From: SLJN01 sp964505385
GTDB taxonomy: Bacteria; Bacteroidota; Rhodothermia; Balneolales; Natronogracilivirgulaceae
DNA length: 64,000 nt
Direction of reading: 5' to 3'
Assembly: GCA_964505385.1 (NCBI GenBank)
Contig: CAZDIA010000006.1
Coordinates: forward strand, 37,671 to 101,670
The notes under the pieces were generated by a model. That model saw only the letters and a list, made by a program, of their open reading frames with translations. It had not been told where the DNA came from and searched no databases. Shown here piece after piece: positions 18,099-26,701 of the stretch (the first letter of the stretch is position 1; each line of letters begins with the position of its first letter). The position numbers and the translations under genes are program-made.

Positions 18099-19231
18099 CG
18101 TATCTTCAGGGTTATGATGGTTAATACTGCCAGCAGAATGGAAACTATCCAGAATCGCACCACGATTTTTGGCTCCGGCCACCCTTTCTTTTCAAAATGA
18201 TGGTGTAAAGGCGCTATCAAAAACAAGCGTTGACCTTCACCATAGCGATAGCGGGTGTATTTGAAATATCCAGTTTGAAAGATTACCGACAACGCTTCCA
18301 TGAAAAAGACGCCGCACAACACGGGCAGTAGTAACTCTTTGTGAGTCATCAGAGCAACACCGCCAATGGCACCCCCTATTGCCAGCGAACCAGTGTCACC
18401 CATAAATACTTGTGCAGGGTAGGAGTTATACCAAAGAAAGCCGAAGCTTGCTCCCACCAGTGCCGCACTAAATACAGTGAGTTCACCCACGCCGGGTAAA
18501 TACAGAATATCAAGAAAACCTGAAAAATCGACACGGCCGGATACATAGGCCAAAATTCCCAACCCAAGCCCGACAATTGCTGTAGTACCGCTTGCAAGTC
18601 CATCCAGGCCGTCGGTAAGATTTACTGAGTTACTCAGAGCAGCAATAATGAAAATACATACAGGGATGTAAATCAACCAGCCGAGAGTTTCCCCGAAAAA
18701 AGCGTAATCGATGTTTACATCTTTGAAAAAGGGAACCGTGCTCAATGTATTGTATTCAGAAAAGTCGGGGTAAAAATAGAGTACCGATCCAAGAATTATC
18801 CCTACCGTAACCTGACCTATGATCTTAAATCTTCCGGCGAGTCCCGTCTTCTTCTTGCGGATTATCTTGATATAATCATCTACAAAACCGATAAGACCCA
18901 GGAAAAGTGTTACAAAGATAATCAGCCAGGTGTAGATGTTAGTTGGTTCCATCCACAGTAAAGCGGAAGCAACGATAGCAAGCAGTATAATCACCCCGCC
19001 CATACTTGGTGTACCCGCTTTATGCTGATGGTTATCCAGACCGATGTCATCCCTGATCGTCTCACCAAACTGTTTGCGTTCCAGCCATTTGATGATCTTC
19101 TTGCCCACAAGCACACTGATGAAAAATGCAGTAGCCGCTGCCAAAGCACTGCGCACCGTGATAAACGGGAAAACCCCGAATCCAGCAGGCTGATATATCT
19201 CGTGTATCCATTCAAGAAACCAGTATAACAT
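18095..19231 (-). CDS. mraY: Phospho-N-acetylmuramoyl-pentapeptide transferase MraY
   Basis: MraY transfers phospho-MurNAc-pentapeptide to undecaprenyl phosphate, making lipid I. This 378-residue membrane protein has about ten helices. The catalytic and Mg-binding segments are present: GFVDDYIKI (Asp-Asp), NLTDGLDGLA and a C-terminal HHHFEKKGWPE. Its ATG shares one base with the murE stop codon at 19231, leaving no room for the murF gene that often sits between them in other bacteria. Confidence 0.98.
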   Translation of the reverse strand: MLYWFLEWIHEIYQPAGFGVFPFITVRSALAAATAFFISVLVGKKIIKWLERKQFGETIRDDIGLDNHQHKAGTPSMGGVIILLAIVASALLWMEPTNIYTWLIIFVTLFLGLIGFVDDYIKIIRKKKTGLAGRFKIIGQVTVGIILGSVLYFYPDFSEYNTLSTVPFFKDVNIDYAFFGETLGWLIYIPVCIFIIAALSNSVNLTDGLDGLASGTTAIVGLGLGILAYVSGRVDFSGFLDILYLPGVGELTVFSAALVGASFGFLWYNSYPAQVFMGDTGSLAIGGAIGGVALMTHKELLLPVLCGVFFMEALSVIFQTGYFKYTRYRYGEGQRLFLIAPLHHHFEKKGWPEPKIVVRFWIVSILLAVLTIITLKIR

Positions 19232-20697
19232 CAGCGCACCTCCTTACCGGTTTCTTTGAAGCGCCGTTTCAGCGCATTTCTCGCTTCTTTTCGATCATCC
19301 ATATGGAGTCGTTCGCCATGCACTTCCTGATAGGTTTCATGGCCTTTGCCGGCTATCAGGATTATACTTTCTTCGGGTGCCTCCTCTATTGCAAGAGCAA
19401 TGGCTTTGCGCCGATCAGGCTCGACAACGTATTCGGCTTTTGCGCTTAATCCCTCAATTATATCATCAATAATTGCCTGCGGATCTTCGGTCCGGGGATT
19501 ATCAGATGTTACATATAATCGATCACCGAATCGTTCTGCGATACGTCCCATTTGAGGGCGTTTTGTCGTATCACGATCACCTCCGCAGCCGAACACGACG
19601 ATCAGCTGCTCTGTGGCATCCTTAACATCTGCAATAGCTTTCAGCACATTTTCAAGGGCATCCGGAGTGTGGGCATAATCAACCAGAACTACAGGATTTC
19701 CCCGGCCAACGGGTTCCAACCTGCCTGCAGCCCCATAACACTTCGCCAGCGTTCCGGCTACCTGATCCGGCTTCCATCCAAGAGCGTGCAGAACCGATGC
19801 CGCTATAAGTACATTGGAGGCATTGAAGCTGCCAATCAGCGGGCTGTAAATTTCTTCACCCTGCCATTTTATGCCAATACCTGTTGAATCATTTTTAATC
19901 AACCTGGCATCACCACTATTCAGGCCGGCATTGATAATTTCGCCCTGACAGTATCCGAGAATATCTTTCGCTTTCGAATCATCGCTGTTAACCACAGCGT
20001 ATGAACCGGAACCCAGCCGGTCAAAAAGTCGCCGTTTTGCGGCAAGATATTCACCCGCATCCCGATGATAATCCAGATGATCGTGAGTAAAATTGGTGAA
20101 AGCAGCTACGTGGAAATTGAGGCCTTCGGTGCGTTTTTGCTGTAATGCGTGGGATGATGTCTCCATCACCACGTGGGTTACTCCTTTTTCCCTGCTTTCT
20201 CTGAGGATTTCAGCCAACTCATCCGGGCCGGGAGTAGTGAGCCGGCTCTCGCGACGTTCATCACCAATAATTGTATCAATAGTACCAATGAGGGTAGCGG
20301 GAACATTGTTTTGAGTAAGCGCCTGATAAACCAATGTAGAAACCGTTGTTTTACCATTGGTTCCCGTGATGCCGATAATCTTCATATTCTCAGCCGGATA
20401 TCCCGCAAATGCCTGGAACAACTTACCGGCAACCGAGCGAGGATCTTTGACAACAACCTGTATCACATCTCCCAGGGATTCCATCAGCCGGCTTACAATT
20501 ACTACTTTTGCCCCCTTCATCATAGCGCCATGCACAAACTCATGACCGTTAACTTTAGTCCCTTTCAGGGCGATATAAGCATCCCCTTCCTCTACCTTGC
20601 GGGAATCAAGCTGAAGACGGTTCACCTCCATCTCAGGATAACTTTTCGGTATTACCCTGAAAGGTTCACATAATGATATGAGTTCGCTTAATTTCAT
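19231..20697 (-). CDS. murE: UDP-MurNAc-L-Ala-D-Glu--2,6-diaminopimelate ligase MurE
   Basis: MurE adds the third residue of the stem peptide. This 488-residue protein has the ATP site GITGTNGKTTVSTL near residue 110, the VMETSSHALQQ segment, and DNPRTEDP in the C-terminal domain. The DNPR motif is diagnostic for meso-diaminopimelate rather than lysine, so the cell wall is predicted to be the meso-DAP type. It overlaps the upstream PBP gene by 4 bp and mraY by 1 bp. Confidence 0.97.
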   Translation of the reverse strand: MKLSELISLCEPFRVIPKSYPEMEVNRLQLDSRKVEEGDAYIALKGTKVNGHEFVHGAMMKGAKVVIVSRLMESLGDVIQVVVKDPRSVAGKLFQAFAGYPAENMKIIGITGTNGKTTVSTLVYQALTQNNVPATLIGTIDTIIGDERRESRLTTPGPDELAEILRESREKGVTHVVMETSSHALQQKRTEGLNFHVAAFTNFTHDHLDYHRDAGEYLAAKRRLFDRLGSGSYAVVNSDDSKAKDILGYCQGEIINAGLNSGDARLIKNDSTGIGIKWQGEEIYSPLIGSFNASNVLIAASVLHALGWKPDQVAGTLAKCYGAAGRLEPVGRGNPVVLVDYAHTPDALENVLKAIADVKDATEQLIVVFGCGGDRDTTKRPQMGRIAERFGDRLYVTSDNPRTEDPQAIIDDIIEGLSAKAEYVVEPDRRKAIALAIEEAPEESIILIAGKGHETYQEVHGERLHMDDRKEARNALKRRFKETGKEVR

Positions 20698-22829
20698 GAA
20701 CCGGGAGTGATCAAATCTGTTAGTTCAGTAGTTCTTCCGCGGACGGTTACCGTTCGCCCTTTTCTGTAGGATGTTTCTGCTTCAGGAAACTGGGCACCGA
20801 TGGTTCCCGACCCTGCCATCTCTACATTATAACCCGCCTTTCTGAGTAAATGACTACCTCTTCGCATACTCATTCCTGTTACATCCGGAACCCTCCCGAC
20901 TTCATCAGCAAATACTTCCTCCTCACTTATCTCCAGTGTCATAACCTCACCGGGCGCGAGCAGCTCACCAGGTTCCGGAGTTTGCCCGGTTACCTGCTCA
21001 CCACTGCCATCATGTTGATAGGTTACTCTCATAGATCGGAGCACTTCTTCCGCCTGATCAACATGTAAGCCGGCCACATTGGGAGTTACAAATTTCCTCA
21101 GGTCATAATCGGTATCATCGGGAGTCAAATCCCATTCTTCATCTATACCTATGAGGCGTTTGGCGATATTTCTAAAAACAGGTCCGGCGTTGAATCCCCC
21201 ATAAAAACTCAACTCAGGCTCGTCGAGGAGCACGAGCGTCAGATATTTAGGATTTTCAGCCGGGAAAAAGCCTACGAAAGACGCCCGGTATTTTGACTGA
21301 TACCGGCCGTCTTCGAACTTTTGGGCAGTACCGGTTTTCCCGGCGATACTCAGGTTTTCTACGCTTGCATAACTTGCTGTACCGGAGTCAGATACCACGC
21401 CTTCAAAAACCGGCTTGAGTGATTCAATAGTTTCCGGATCGATAACCTGACGTATTTTTCGGGGCTCCGTTTTTTCAATGGTTCTGCCCCTTTCATCTTC
21501 GATTCGATCTACCAGATAGGGACGTAACAATTTGCCATCATTGGCAAATGCCGCATAGGCCTGCGCCATTTGAAGCGGTGTTACCTGAATTTCATAACCG
21601 ATGGATAACCAGGGTTTAGTGACACCGGACCATTCATACGGACGTTGTAACTTTCCCCTCGCTTCATTCGGAAGACCAACGCCAGTCCCTACTCCAAATC
21701 CGAAATTGCGGCTGTATTGATATAAAACTTCGGGATCCAGTCTCATTGCAATTTCCGAAGTTGCGATATTAGATGATTTCTGAATAACCTCCGGAAAAGT
21801 CAAATCCCCGAGCGGGTCGTGATCCCGCATACTTTGCCCGCTGATTTGCACCACCCCTGATTCCGGTGTTTCGAACACCTCATCCATCTCCACCACATTG
21901 TTTTCCCAGGCAGCGATACTGGTAATAAGTTTAAAGGTGGAGCCGGGCTCAATCAAATCAGCCACTGCATAATTACGCCTGTTTTCTCCGGGTGTGCTGG
22001 CCGGTCGGTTGGGATCAAATGAGGGATAGTTCGCCATCGCTTTTATCGCCCCGGATTGCGGGTTCATCACAATCACCGTGCCTTTCTTCGCGCCTGTACG
22101 GTCTATTCCTTTTTGTAATTCATCCTCCGCTATAGCCTGGATATCAGTATCAAGTGTCGTGACCAGATTATTTCCTTGTTGCGGGTGCTTCCGGGGAGAG
22201 CCAACCATTTGCCGGATTTGATTAGTCCGGTCGCGCCGCACCTGCTGAATTCCGTCTTCTCCAACCAACCGGGAATTAAGCGAAGCTTCAAGACCCGCGG
22301 TCCCCTGTCTTTGGTGGTTTGTAAACCCAAGCACATGAGCGGCAAGTGATTCGAAATTATACCGCCTTCGATATTGCTCTTCAATGATCAATCCCGGAAT
22401 ATCCAGCTCATTCAGATCGTCACGAGCTTCATAATTAACCTGACGATCGAGGATCACGTATCGCGAGTTCGGCGAAGCCTGATTGATCCGGTTTATATAA
22501 TGATCAGCATGACGCTCACTGTAAGATGCAAGCACATTGGCAATATTGTGGAAATCCGTCATCGTGATCTCCGGAGCGTGAGGATCCACAGCTACGCGGA
22601 ATGTAACTTTATCGGAAGCAAGCACCCGGCCGTTCCGGTCCAGTATCCTGCCACGTTCGGCTGGTATTGAAATCGAATCAACGGCTTGCTGATTCCATAA
22701 CTCCCTCAGATTTTCACCTTCCACAATCTGCACACGCAGAATCTGCAGGACGATCGCTACCGGAAGCAGGAAAACCAGCCCCAATACGATAAACATTCTA
22801 CCTGATATTTCTGAACGTGATTGCTCCAT
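20694..22829 (-). CDS. ftsI: Division transpeptidase, class B penicillin-binding protein with two PASTA domains
   Basis: This 711-residue protein has one N-terminal membrane helix (about 10-30), a PBP dimerisation domain and a transpeptidase domain. Active-site motifs are STFK (the IEPGSTFKL segment, catalytic Ser), SSN in QKSSNIATSE, and KTGT in AGKTGTAQK. Two PASTA-like repeats follow (about 575-635 and 640-700), starting TPNVAGL and VPDVTGM. It crosslinks septal peptidoglycan, probably with FtsW. PASTA tails are not found in the E. coli enzyme but are common on PBPs of Gram-positives and Bacteroidota. Position between ftsL and murE supports the FtsI/PBP3 role. Confidence 0.95.
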   Translation of the reverse strand: MEQSRSEISGRMFIVLGLVFLLPVAIVLQILRVQIVEGENLRELWNQQAVDSISIPAERGRILDRNGRVLASDKVTFRVAVDPHAPEITMTDFHNIANVLASYSERHADHYINRINQASPNSRYVILDRQVNYEARDDLNELDIPGLIIEEQYRRRYNFESLAAHVLGFTNHQRQGTAGLEASLNSRLVGEDGIQQVRRDRTNQIRQMVGSPRKHPQQGNNLVTTLDTDIQAIAEDELQKGIDRTGAKKGTVIVMNPQSGAIKAMANYPSFDPNRPASTPGENRRNYAVADLIEPGSTFKLITSIAAWENNVVEMDEVFETPESGVVQISGQSMRDHDPLGDLTFPEVIQKSSNIATSEIAMRLDPEVLYQYSRNFGFGVGTGVGLPNEARGKLQRPYEWSGVTKPWLSIGYEIQVTPLQMAQAYAAFANDGKLLRPYLVDRIEDERGRTIEKTEPRKIRQVIDPETIESLKPVFEGVVSDSGTASYASVENLSIAGKTGTAQKFEDGRYQSKYRASFVGFFPAENPKYLTLVLLDEPELSFYGGFNAGPVFRNIAKRLIGIDEEWDLTPDDTDYDLRKFVTPNVAGLHVDQAEEVLRSMRVTYQHDGSGEQVTGQTPEPGELLAPGEVMTLEISEEEVFADEVGRVPDVTGMSMRRGSHLLRKAGYNVEMAGSGTIGAQFPEAETSYRKGRTVTVRGRTTELTDLITPGS

Positions 22830-23243
22830 TTAATCCGCCTCAATTGTTGGATCTGCTGCATCACCATGAATAAAACCCAGCTCACCTGCCCGTTGATAAA
22901 TCTGCACCGGGCCGGTCATCCGGTCGTAGGTAAGCTGCCGATCCTGGTATATTCTCTGAGCAGCCTCGTGCTCCTGCTCGAGTCGCTGCACTTCATCATA
23001 GACAGCTTGTGTAGCGAATAAATGAGTCAGGTAAAAATAGCCCGCTACACCTATTGCAATAGTCGTCACTATGATTTTCCAGGGAGGAATCCGGAGTAAA
23101 CCCCTGTTTTTTGGCTTACTACTACTTGTTGATGACCCGTTTGGTTGACCGGTCACACCAAAATTAACAGGGCTGTCCTTCCGGATTCTTTTGTTTTTAG
23201 CACCGGTATTTCCGGTTTTATGTTTCGGGGATGTAACTATCAT
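22830..23243 (-). CDS. ftsL: FtsL-like bitopic cell division protein
   Basis: This 137-residue protein has a basic, disordered N-terminus (1-55), one membrane helix (about 57-75) and a short heptad-like coiled coil (about 78-115). FtsL family sequences are poorly conserved; the call rests on size, topology and location between rsmH and the PBP gene, where ftsL lies in nearly all dcw clusters. FtsL, FtsB and FtsQ form a complex that activates FtsWI. The start overlaps the rsmH stop by 4 bp and the stop abuts the PBP start. Confidence 0.8.
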   Translation of the reverse strand: MIVTSPKHKTGNTGAKNKRIRKDSPVNFGVTGQPNGSSTSSSKPKNRGLLRIPPWKIIVTTIAIGVAGYFYLTHLFATQAVYDEVQRLEQEHEAAQRIYQDRQLTYDRMTGPVQIYQRAGELGFIHGDAADPTIEAD

Positions 23244-24160
23244 ACAGCCTCCGTTCTTTCTGCTGCCCGTAACCGGGCACTCCGTGCTCTCGGATTTTCC
23301 TTAATCTCATCTTCCCCCGGCCTCACCGGTTTGCTTGTCAGCGGTTTCCAGGGACGTATCGTGTTACCGTAAAAATCCTTTTGAACCTTTCCTTCCGCAT
23401 TGCCTGTTTTCATAAAGTGTTTGGCAATCCGGTCTTCAAGTGAGTGATAGGAGATCACAACCAGTCTTCCTCCGGGTGCGACAAGTTCCGGTGCGTACTG
23501 AAAAAAGCGCTCCAGCATTTCCAGCTCACGATTCACTTCAATCCTCAAAGCCTGAAAAATCCGGGCAAGAGATTTGTTTTGATATTGGTCAGGTATAACT
23601 TCGGATATAATTTCTCTTAACTCCTGTGTGGTATAAACCGGACGTTTCGCTACTATTTCTCTTGCAATCCTGGCGCTGTGACGCTCTTCTCCAAAAGTTT
23701 TAAAAATCCGGATAAGCTCTCTTTCACTGTAAGTATTGACAACATCTTTAGCGGTAGTGGCAAACAACGTGCTCATGCGCATATCGAGCTCGGCATCTTC
23801 CCTGAACATGAATCCGCGATCCGGATCATCAATCTGATGGCTTGATACGCCGAGATCCAATAGGATACCATCTATAGATCCGTGCAGATCGATGGGGATG
23901 AGTTGTTCCATATGCCCGAAATTGCCACGAATGGGAATGAACTTGGATTCATCACCAATCAGTTCAGAGGCATGTTCCAGGGCTTCTTCGTCGTGGTCAA
24001 TTCCGAAAACTTTGGCGTCATTATCCAGAGAGGCAAGCAGATGACTGGTATGACCGCCACCGCCAAGCGTACCATCCACATAGTAGCCATCCTCCCTTGT
24101 AATAAGGGCTTTGACAGCTTCGTGAAGCAAAACCGGCTCATGGTAGTGAGTAGCAGCCAT
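23240..24160 (-). CDS. rsmH: 16S rRNA (cytosine(1402)-N4)-methyltransferase RsmH (MraW)
   Basis: RsmH N4-methylates C1402 in the 16S rRNA P site using S-adenosylmethionine. This 306-residue protein opens with HEPVLLHEAV and the SAM-binding VDGTLGGGGHTSHLL. It also has DGILLDLGVSSHQIDDPDRGF and a C-terminal VISYHSLEDRIAK, all RsmH hallmarks. It lies 6 bp after mraZ and is the second gene of the dcw transcript. Confidence 0.97.
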   Translation of the reverse strand: MAATHYHEPVLLHEAVKALITREDGYYVDGTLGGGGHTSHLLASLDNDAKVFGIDHDEEALEHASELIGDESKFIPIRGNFGHMEQLIPIDLHGSIDGILLDLGVSSHQIDDPDRGFMFREDAELDMRMSTLFATTAKDVVNTYSERELIRIFKTFGEERHSARIAREIVAKRPVYTTQELREIISEVIPDQYQNKSLARIFQALRIEVNRELEMLERFFQYAPELVAPGGRLVVISYHSLEDRIAKHFMKTGNAEGKVQKDFYGNTIRPWKPLTSKPVRPGEDEIKENPRARSARLRAAERTEAV

Positions 24161-24166
24161 TTTCTC

Positions 24167-24673
24167 TTATTCATTTCCCAGAACTTGTTCAAACAACTCA
24201 TTGTAGTCTTCATCTTCCAGAGATTCATCTTCAGCGGCGAGTTCATCGGGAGCCCAAAGCTCTATCTGCTCGCCGGTACCAATAAAAATGACCCGTGAAT
24301 CGATATTGGCCCATGATTTTAGTTTGGGAGGTAAAGCCAGCCTGTGATGCCCATCAAGTGTGATATCCTCGGCAGATCGTAAGAAGTTTCGCAGCACTTT
24401 GCGTCCCTTTCTATCAAAAACATTGATGGCTGACAGCTTTTGCTCCACCTCCTTCCACTTATCCTCCGGATAAAGAAGAAGACAGCGTTCGCTACCCAAT
24501 CCCTGCACAATCGTAAAGCGGCCCTGAGTCTGCGGATTGACATACTTCCGCAACCTGGCGGGAAAACTTACGCGCCCTTTGCCGTCGATGGCATGTTCAT
24601 ATTCTCCTTTAAACTGTGCCAAAATCTGCCTTACGATCTGCTGAATTGGGTCATCTGAGGGAAATCGGGACAC
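24167..24673 (-). CDS. mraZ: Transcriptional regulator MraZ
   Basis: MraZ is an AbrB-fold, ring-forming DNA-binding protein that represses its own dcw promoter. The protein shows the two half-repeats of the family: GEYEHAIDGKGRVSFPARLRKY and, later, DITLDGHHRLALPPKLKSW (each only partly diagnostic). The frame opens with GTG at 24673 (168 residues). An in-frame TTG at 24622 preceded by AAGG would give 151 residues, closer to the family norm, and would begin right before FKGEYEH. The GTG lies only 4 bases from the nearest MraZ box, which makes the TTG start attractive; I cannot decide. It has a Glu/Asp-rich C-terminal tail. Confidence 0.95.
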   Translation of the reverse strand: MSRFPSDDPIQQIVRQILAQFKGEYEHAIDGKGRVSFPARLRKYVNPQTQGRFTIVQGLGSERCLLLYPEDKWKEVEQKLSAINVFDRKGRKVLRNFLRSAEDITLDGHHRLALPPKLKSWANIDSRVIFIGTGEQIELWAPDELAAEDESLEDEDYNELFEQVLGNE

Positions 24674-24677
24674 GTTA

Positions 24678-24714
24678 TCCCACTTCTTCCCACTTTACCC
24701 CACAAAGTACCCCA
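24678..24714 (-). promoter_or_regulatory. Four MraZ-type operator boxes (TGGGN)
   Basis: Read on the minus strand, TGGGG, TGGGG, TGGGA and TGGGA occur at 24714-24710, 24702-24698, 24692-24688 and 24682-24678. The last three have exact 5-bp spacers (10-bp period); the first is 12 bp away. TGGGN direct repeats with 5-bp spacing are the established MraZ binding pattern. Confidence 0.85.
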
Positions 24715-24733
24715 ATATTCCTATTGATGTCAA
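24703..24733 (-). promoter_or_regulatory. Predicted promoter of the dcw cluster
   Basis: On the minus strand TTGACA (24733-24728) is followed after 18 bp by TACTTTG (24709-24703), close to the Bacteroidetes -7 element TAnnTTTG. The first MraZ box lies inside the spacer and the other three lie just downstream of the -7 element, so bound MraZ would cover the promoter. The rest of 24740-25090 holds no feature I can support. Confidence 0.6.
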
Positions 24734-25095
24734 GTAAAAACCTTGATTTTTTTCAAAAAAGTCGCTAAAGGGGAGTCTGTCTTCTCTTGGATGATTGATT
24801 TATGGAATAATCATACTATATGATATGTGTGTAATATATGTTATCCATTATAGATATAGGTGGGAGACCATCCCATGATTTGAGATTTTCTTTAAAAATG
24901 TCCCTGGAGTTATTTGCAGGTGTTTGTTTGGGATGGTGTGGCAGTATAGACTTAACAAGAGCAATAAAATTTAAATATTAATCGAATTGAGATTAGCAAA
25001 CTATTTGAATCCACCCAAAAAAACCACTTTCCAAGCTTCTTTCCTCCTGATTTTTTATTATAATAGAACAATTCATGGCTAAATAGTGCGGAGTA

Positions 25096-26469
25096 TTGAA
25101 ATTTAACATCCCACATACACTGGTACTCCTTTTCGGATTGATGGTCATTTCCCTGATCCTGACCTGGATCGTTCCGTCCGGCGAATTTGAGACGGAAGTA
25201 AATGAGCACGGTCAGGAAGTCATTGTTCCGGGAACATTTACCGAAGCTGAGGAAAAGGAGCGGCTCAGCCCTGTAGCTTTGCTGACTGTCGTACCAAGAG
25301 CTTTGGGAGATGCACAAGGCATCATCTTTTTTGTACTGATTGTGGGCGGAGCTATAGCAGTAGTTAGGGAAACGGGGGCAATTGACGCGTTTCTGGGTAA
25401 AGTAATCCACCGGTTCGGCAATAAACCGGGACTGCTGATCGGGGTGGCAATGTTCGCATTTGCGCTTGCCTCGGCTACTTTGGGGATGGCCGAGGAGTAC
25501 ATTCCGTTCACCATCATTTTGATTTCACTGTGTGTTGCCCTGCGGATGGATACTATAACAGCAGTAGGAACTATGGTCGTGGGATATGGCATCGGATACG
25601 GCATAGCTTTCATCAACCCGTTTACTTTGCTGGTTGCACAGGATGTCGCCGAACTTCCTCCCGGCTCCGGAATGGAATACCGCCTGATTCTTGCGGTGCC
25701 ATTCCTGGCGCTTGGGTTTCATCATGTGTGGAGTTATTCCCGGCAGGTACGGCTTGATCCGTCAAACAGTCTGGTACATGATGTAAGTGAAGCACAGCCT
25801 CCCGAACCCAGTGAATATCCCGAGCTAACAACCAGGCGTATTGCCGTACTTATTGCAGCAGTTATTACTCTCATCGGATTAATTCTGGGTATTGCCCTGG
25901 CCGACTGGTACCTGGTAGAACTCGGCGCCATATTCTTAGGGCTTGCAATCCTCACCGGTATTATCGGTGGAATTAACCTGAATGATATGGCAGCCACTTT
26001 CACCAATGGCGCGGCCGCACTTACCGGCACTGCTTTGCTGATTGGTTTTGCCCGGTCTATTGCCCTTTTGCTTGAAGACGGGGAAGTTCTGCATACCGTT
26101 GTAAACTCCGTAGCTACACCCCTTGAAACCGCGGGTGCGAACCTGGCCTCTGTCGGTATGTTGCTCATCCAGAGCGGATTAAATTTTTTCATCCCTTCCG
26201 GCAGCGGGCAGGCGTTTGTCACCATGCCCTTAATGGCGCCGATCGGTGATTTGGTGGGGGTGTCCCGGCAAATATCAGTTCTTGCTTTTCAATTCGGTGA
26301 CGGGTTGATGAACATGATCGTACCTACTAACCCGGTCTTGATGGGAGTTTTGGGATTGGCAGGAATCCCTTACGAGAGATGGTTTCGGTTCATTTTCCCT
26401 CTTATTGTCAAATTACTTGTGCTGTGCAGTATAGCTCTTATGGTAGCTGTGTGGATCGGTTATGAATAG
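25096..26469 (+). CDS. YfcC/ArcD-DcuC-type basic amino acid or C4-dicarboxylate carrier
   Basis: This 457-residue integral membrane protein has about twelve hydrophobic segments. The N-terminal LTWIVPSGEF, the GMAEEYIPFTIILI segment, GIAFINPFTLLVAQD, and a C-terminal SGSGQAFVTMPLMAPIGDLVG with IVPTNPVLMG are typical of YfcC-like members of the C4-dicarboxylate/arginine-ornithine carrier group. The substrate is not predictable. It starts with TTG preceded by GGAG, so translation may be modest. It is divergent from mraZ and is the only gene here with that function; about 230 bp separate it from the next gene. Confidence 0.8.
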   Translation: MKFNIPHTLVLLFGLMVISLILTWIVPSGEFETEVNEHGQEVIVPGTFTEAEEKERLSPVALLTVVPRALGDAQGIIFFVLIVGGAIAVVRETGAIDAFLGKVIHRFGNKPGLLIGVAMFAFALASATLGMAEEYIPFTIILISLCVALRMDTITAVGTMVVGYGIGYGIAFINPFTLLVAQDVAELPPGSGMEYRLILAVPFLALGFHHVWSYSRQVRLDPSNSLVHDVSEAQPPEPSEYPELTTRRIAVLIAAVITLIGLILGIALADWYLVELGAIFLGLAILTGIIGGINLNDMAATFTNGAAALTGTALLIGFARSIALLLEDGEVLHTVVNSVATPLETAGANLASVGMLLIQSGLNFFIPSGSGQAFVTMPLMAPIGDLVGVSRQISVLAFQFGDGLMNMIVPTNPVLMGVLGLAGIPYERWFRFIFPLIVKLLVLCSIALMVAVWIGYE

Positions 26470-26701
26470 AATATCCTTATTCTTTACTTACCCTTTGATT
26501 TATTCTATTTAGTTTATCTTTTTGAATTGTGTTATATCAAGTCCTGCAAATGCCCTTAGACGACACAAGTATTAAAGGCTAAATAATAGCAAAAGCAAAT
26601 CAGATAAAATATACTTAAATCTTGAAATATCACTACATTTTATTATCTTAAAAGAAAACGGGGTTCCCAAAAAACTCCCGCAAAAACCATTGAGGCAACA
26701 T

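Noticed and set aside
24952..25410. 152-codon minus-strand frame over the start of the YfcC-like gene
   Set aside because: It is antisense to a clear transporter reading frame and has a low-complexity, cysteine/serine-rich composition.
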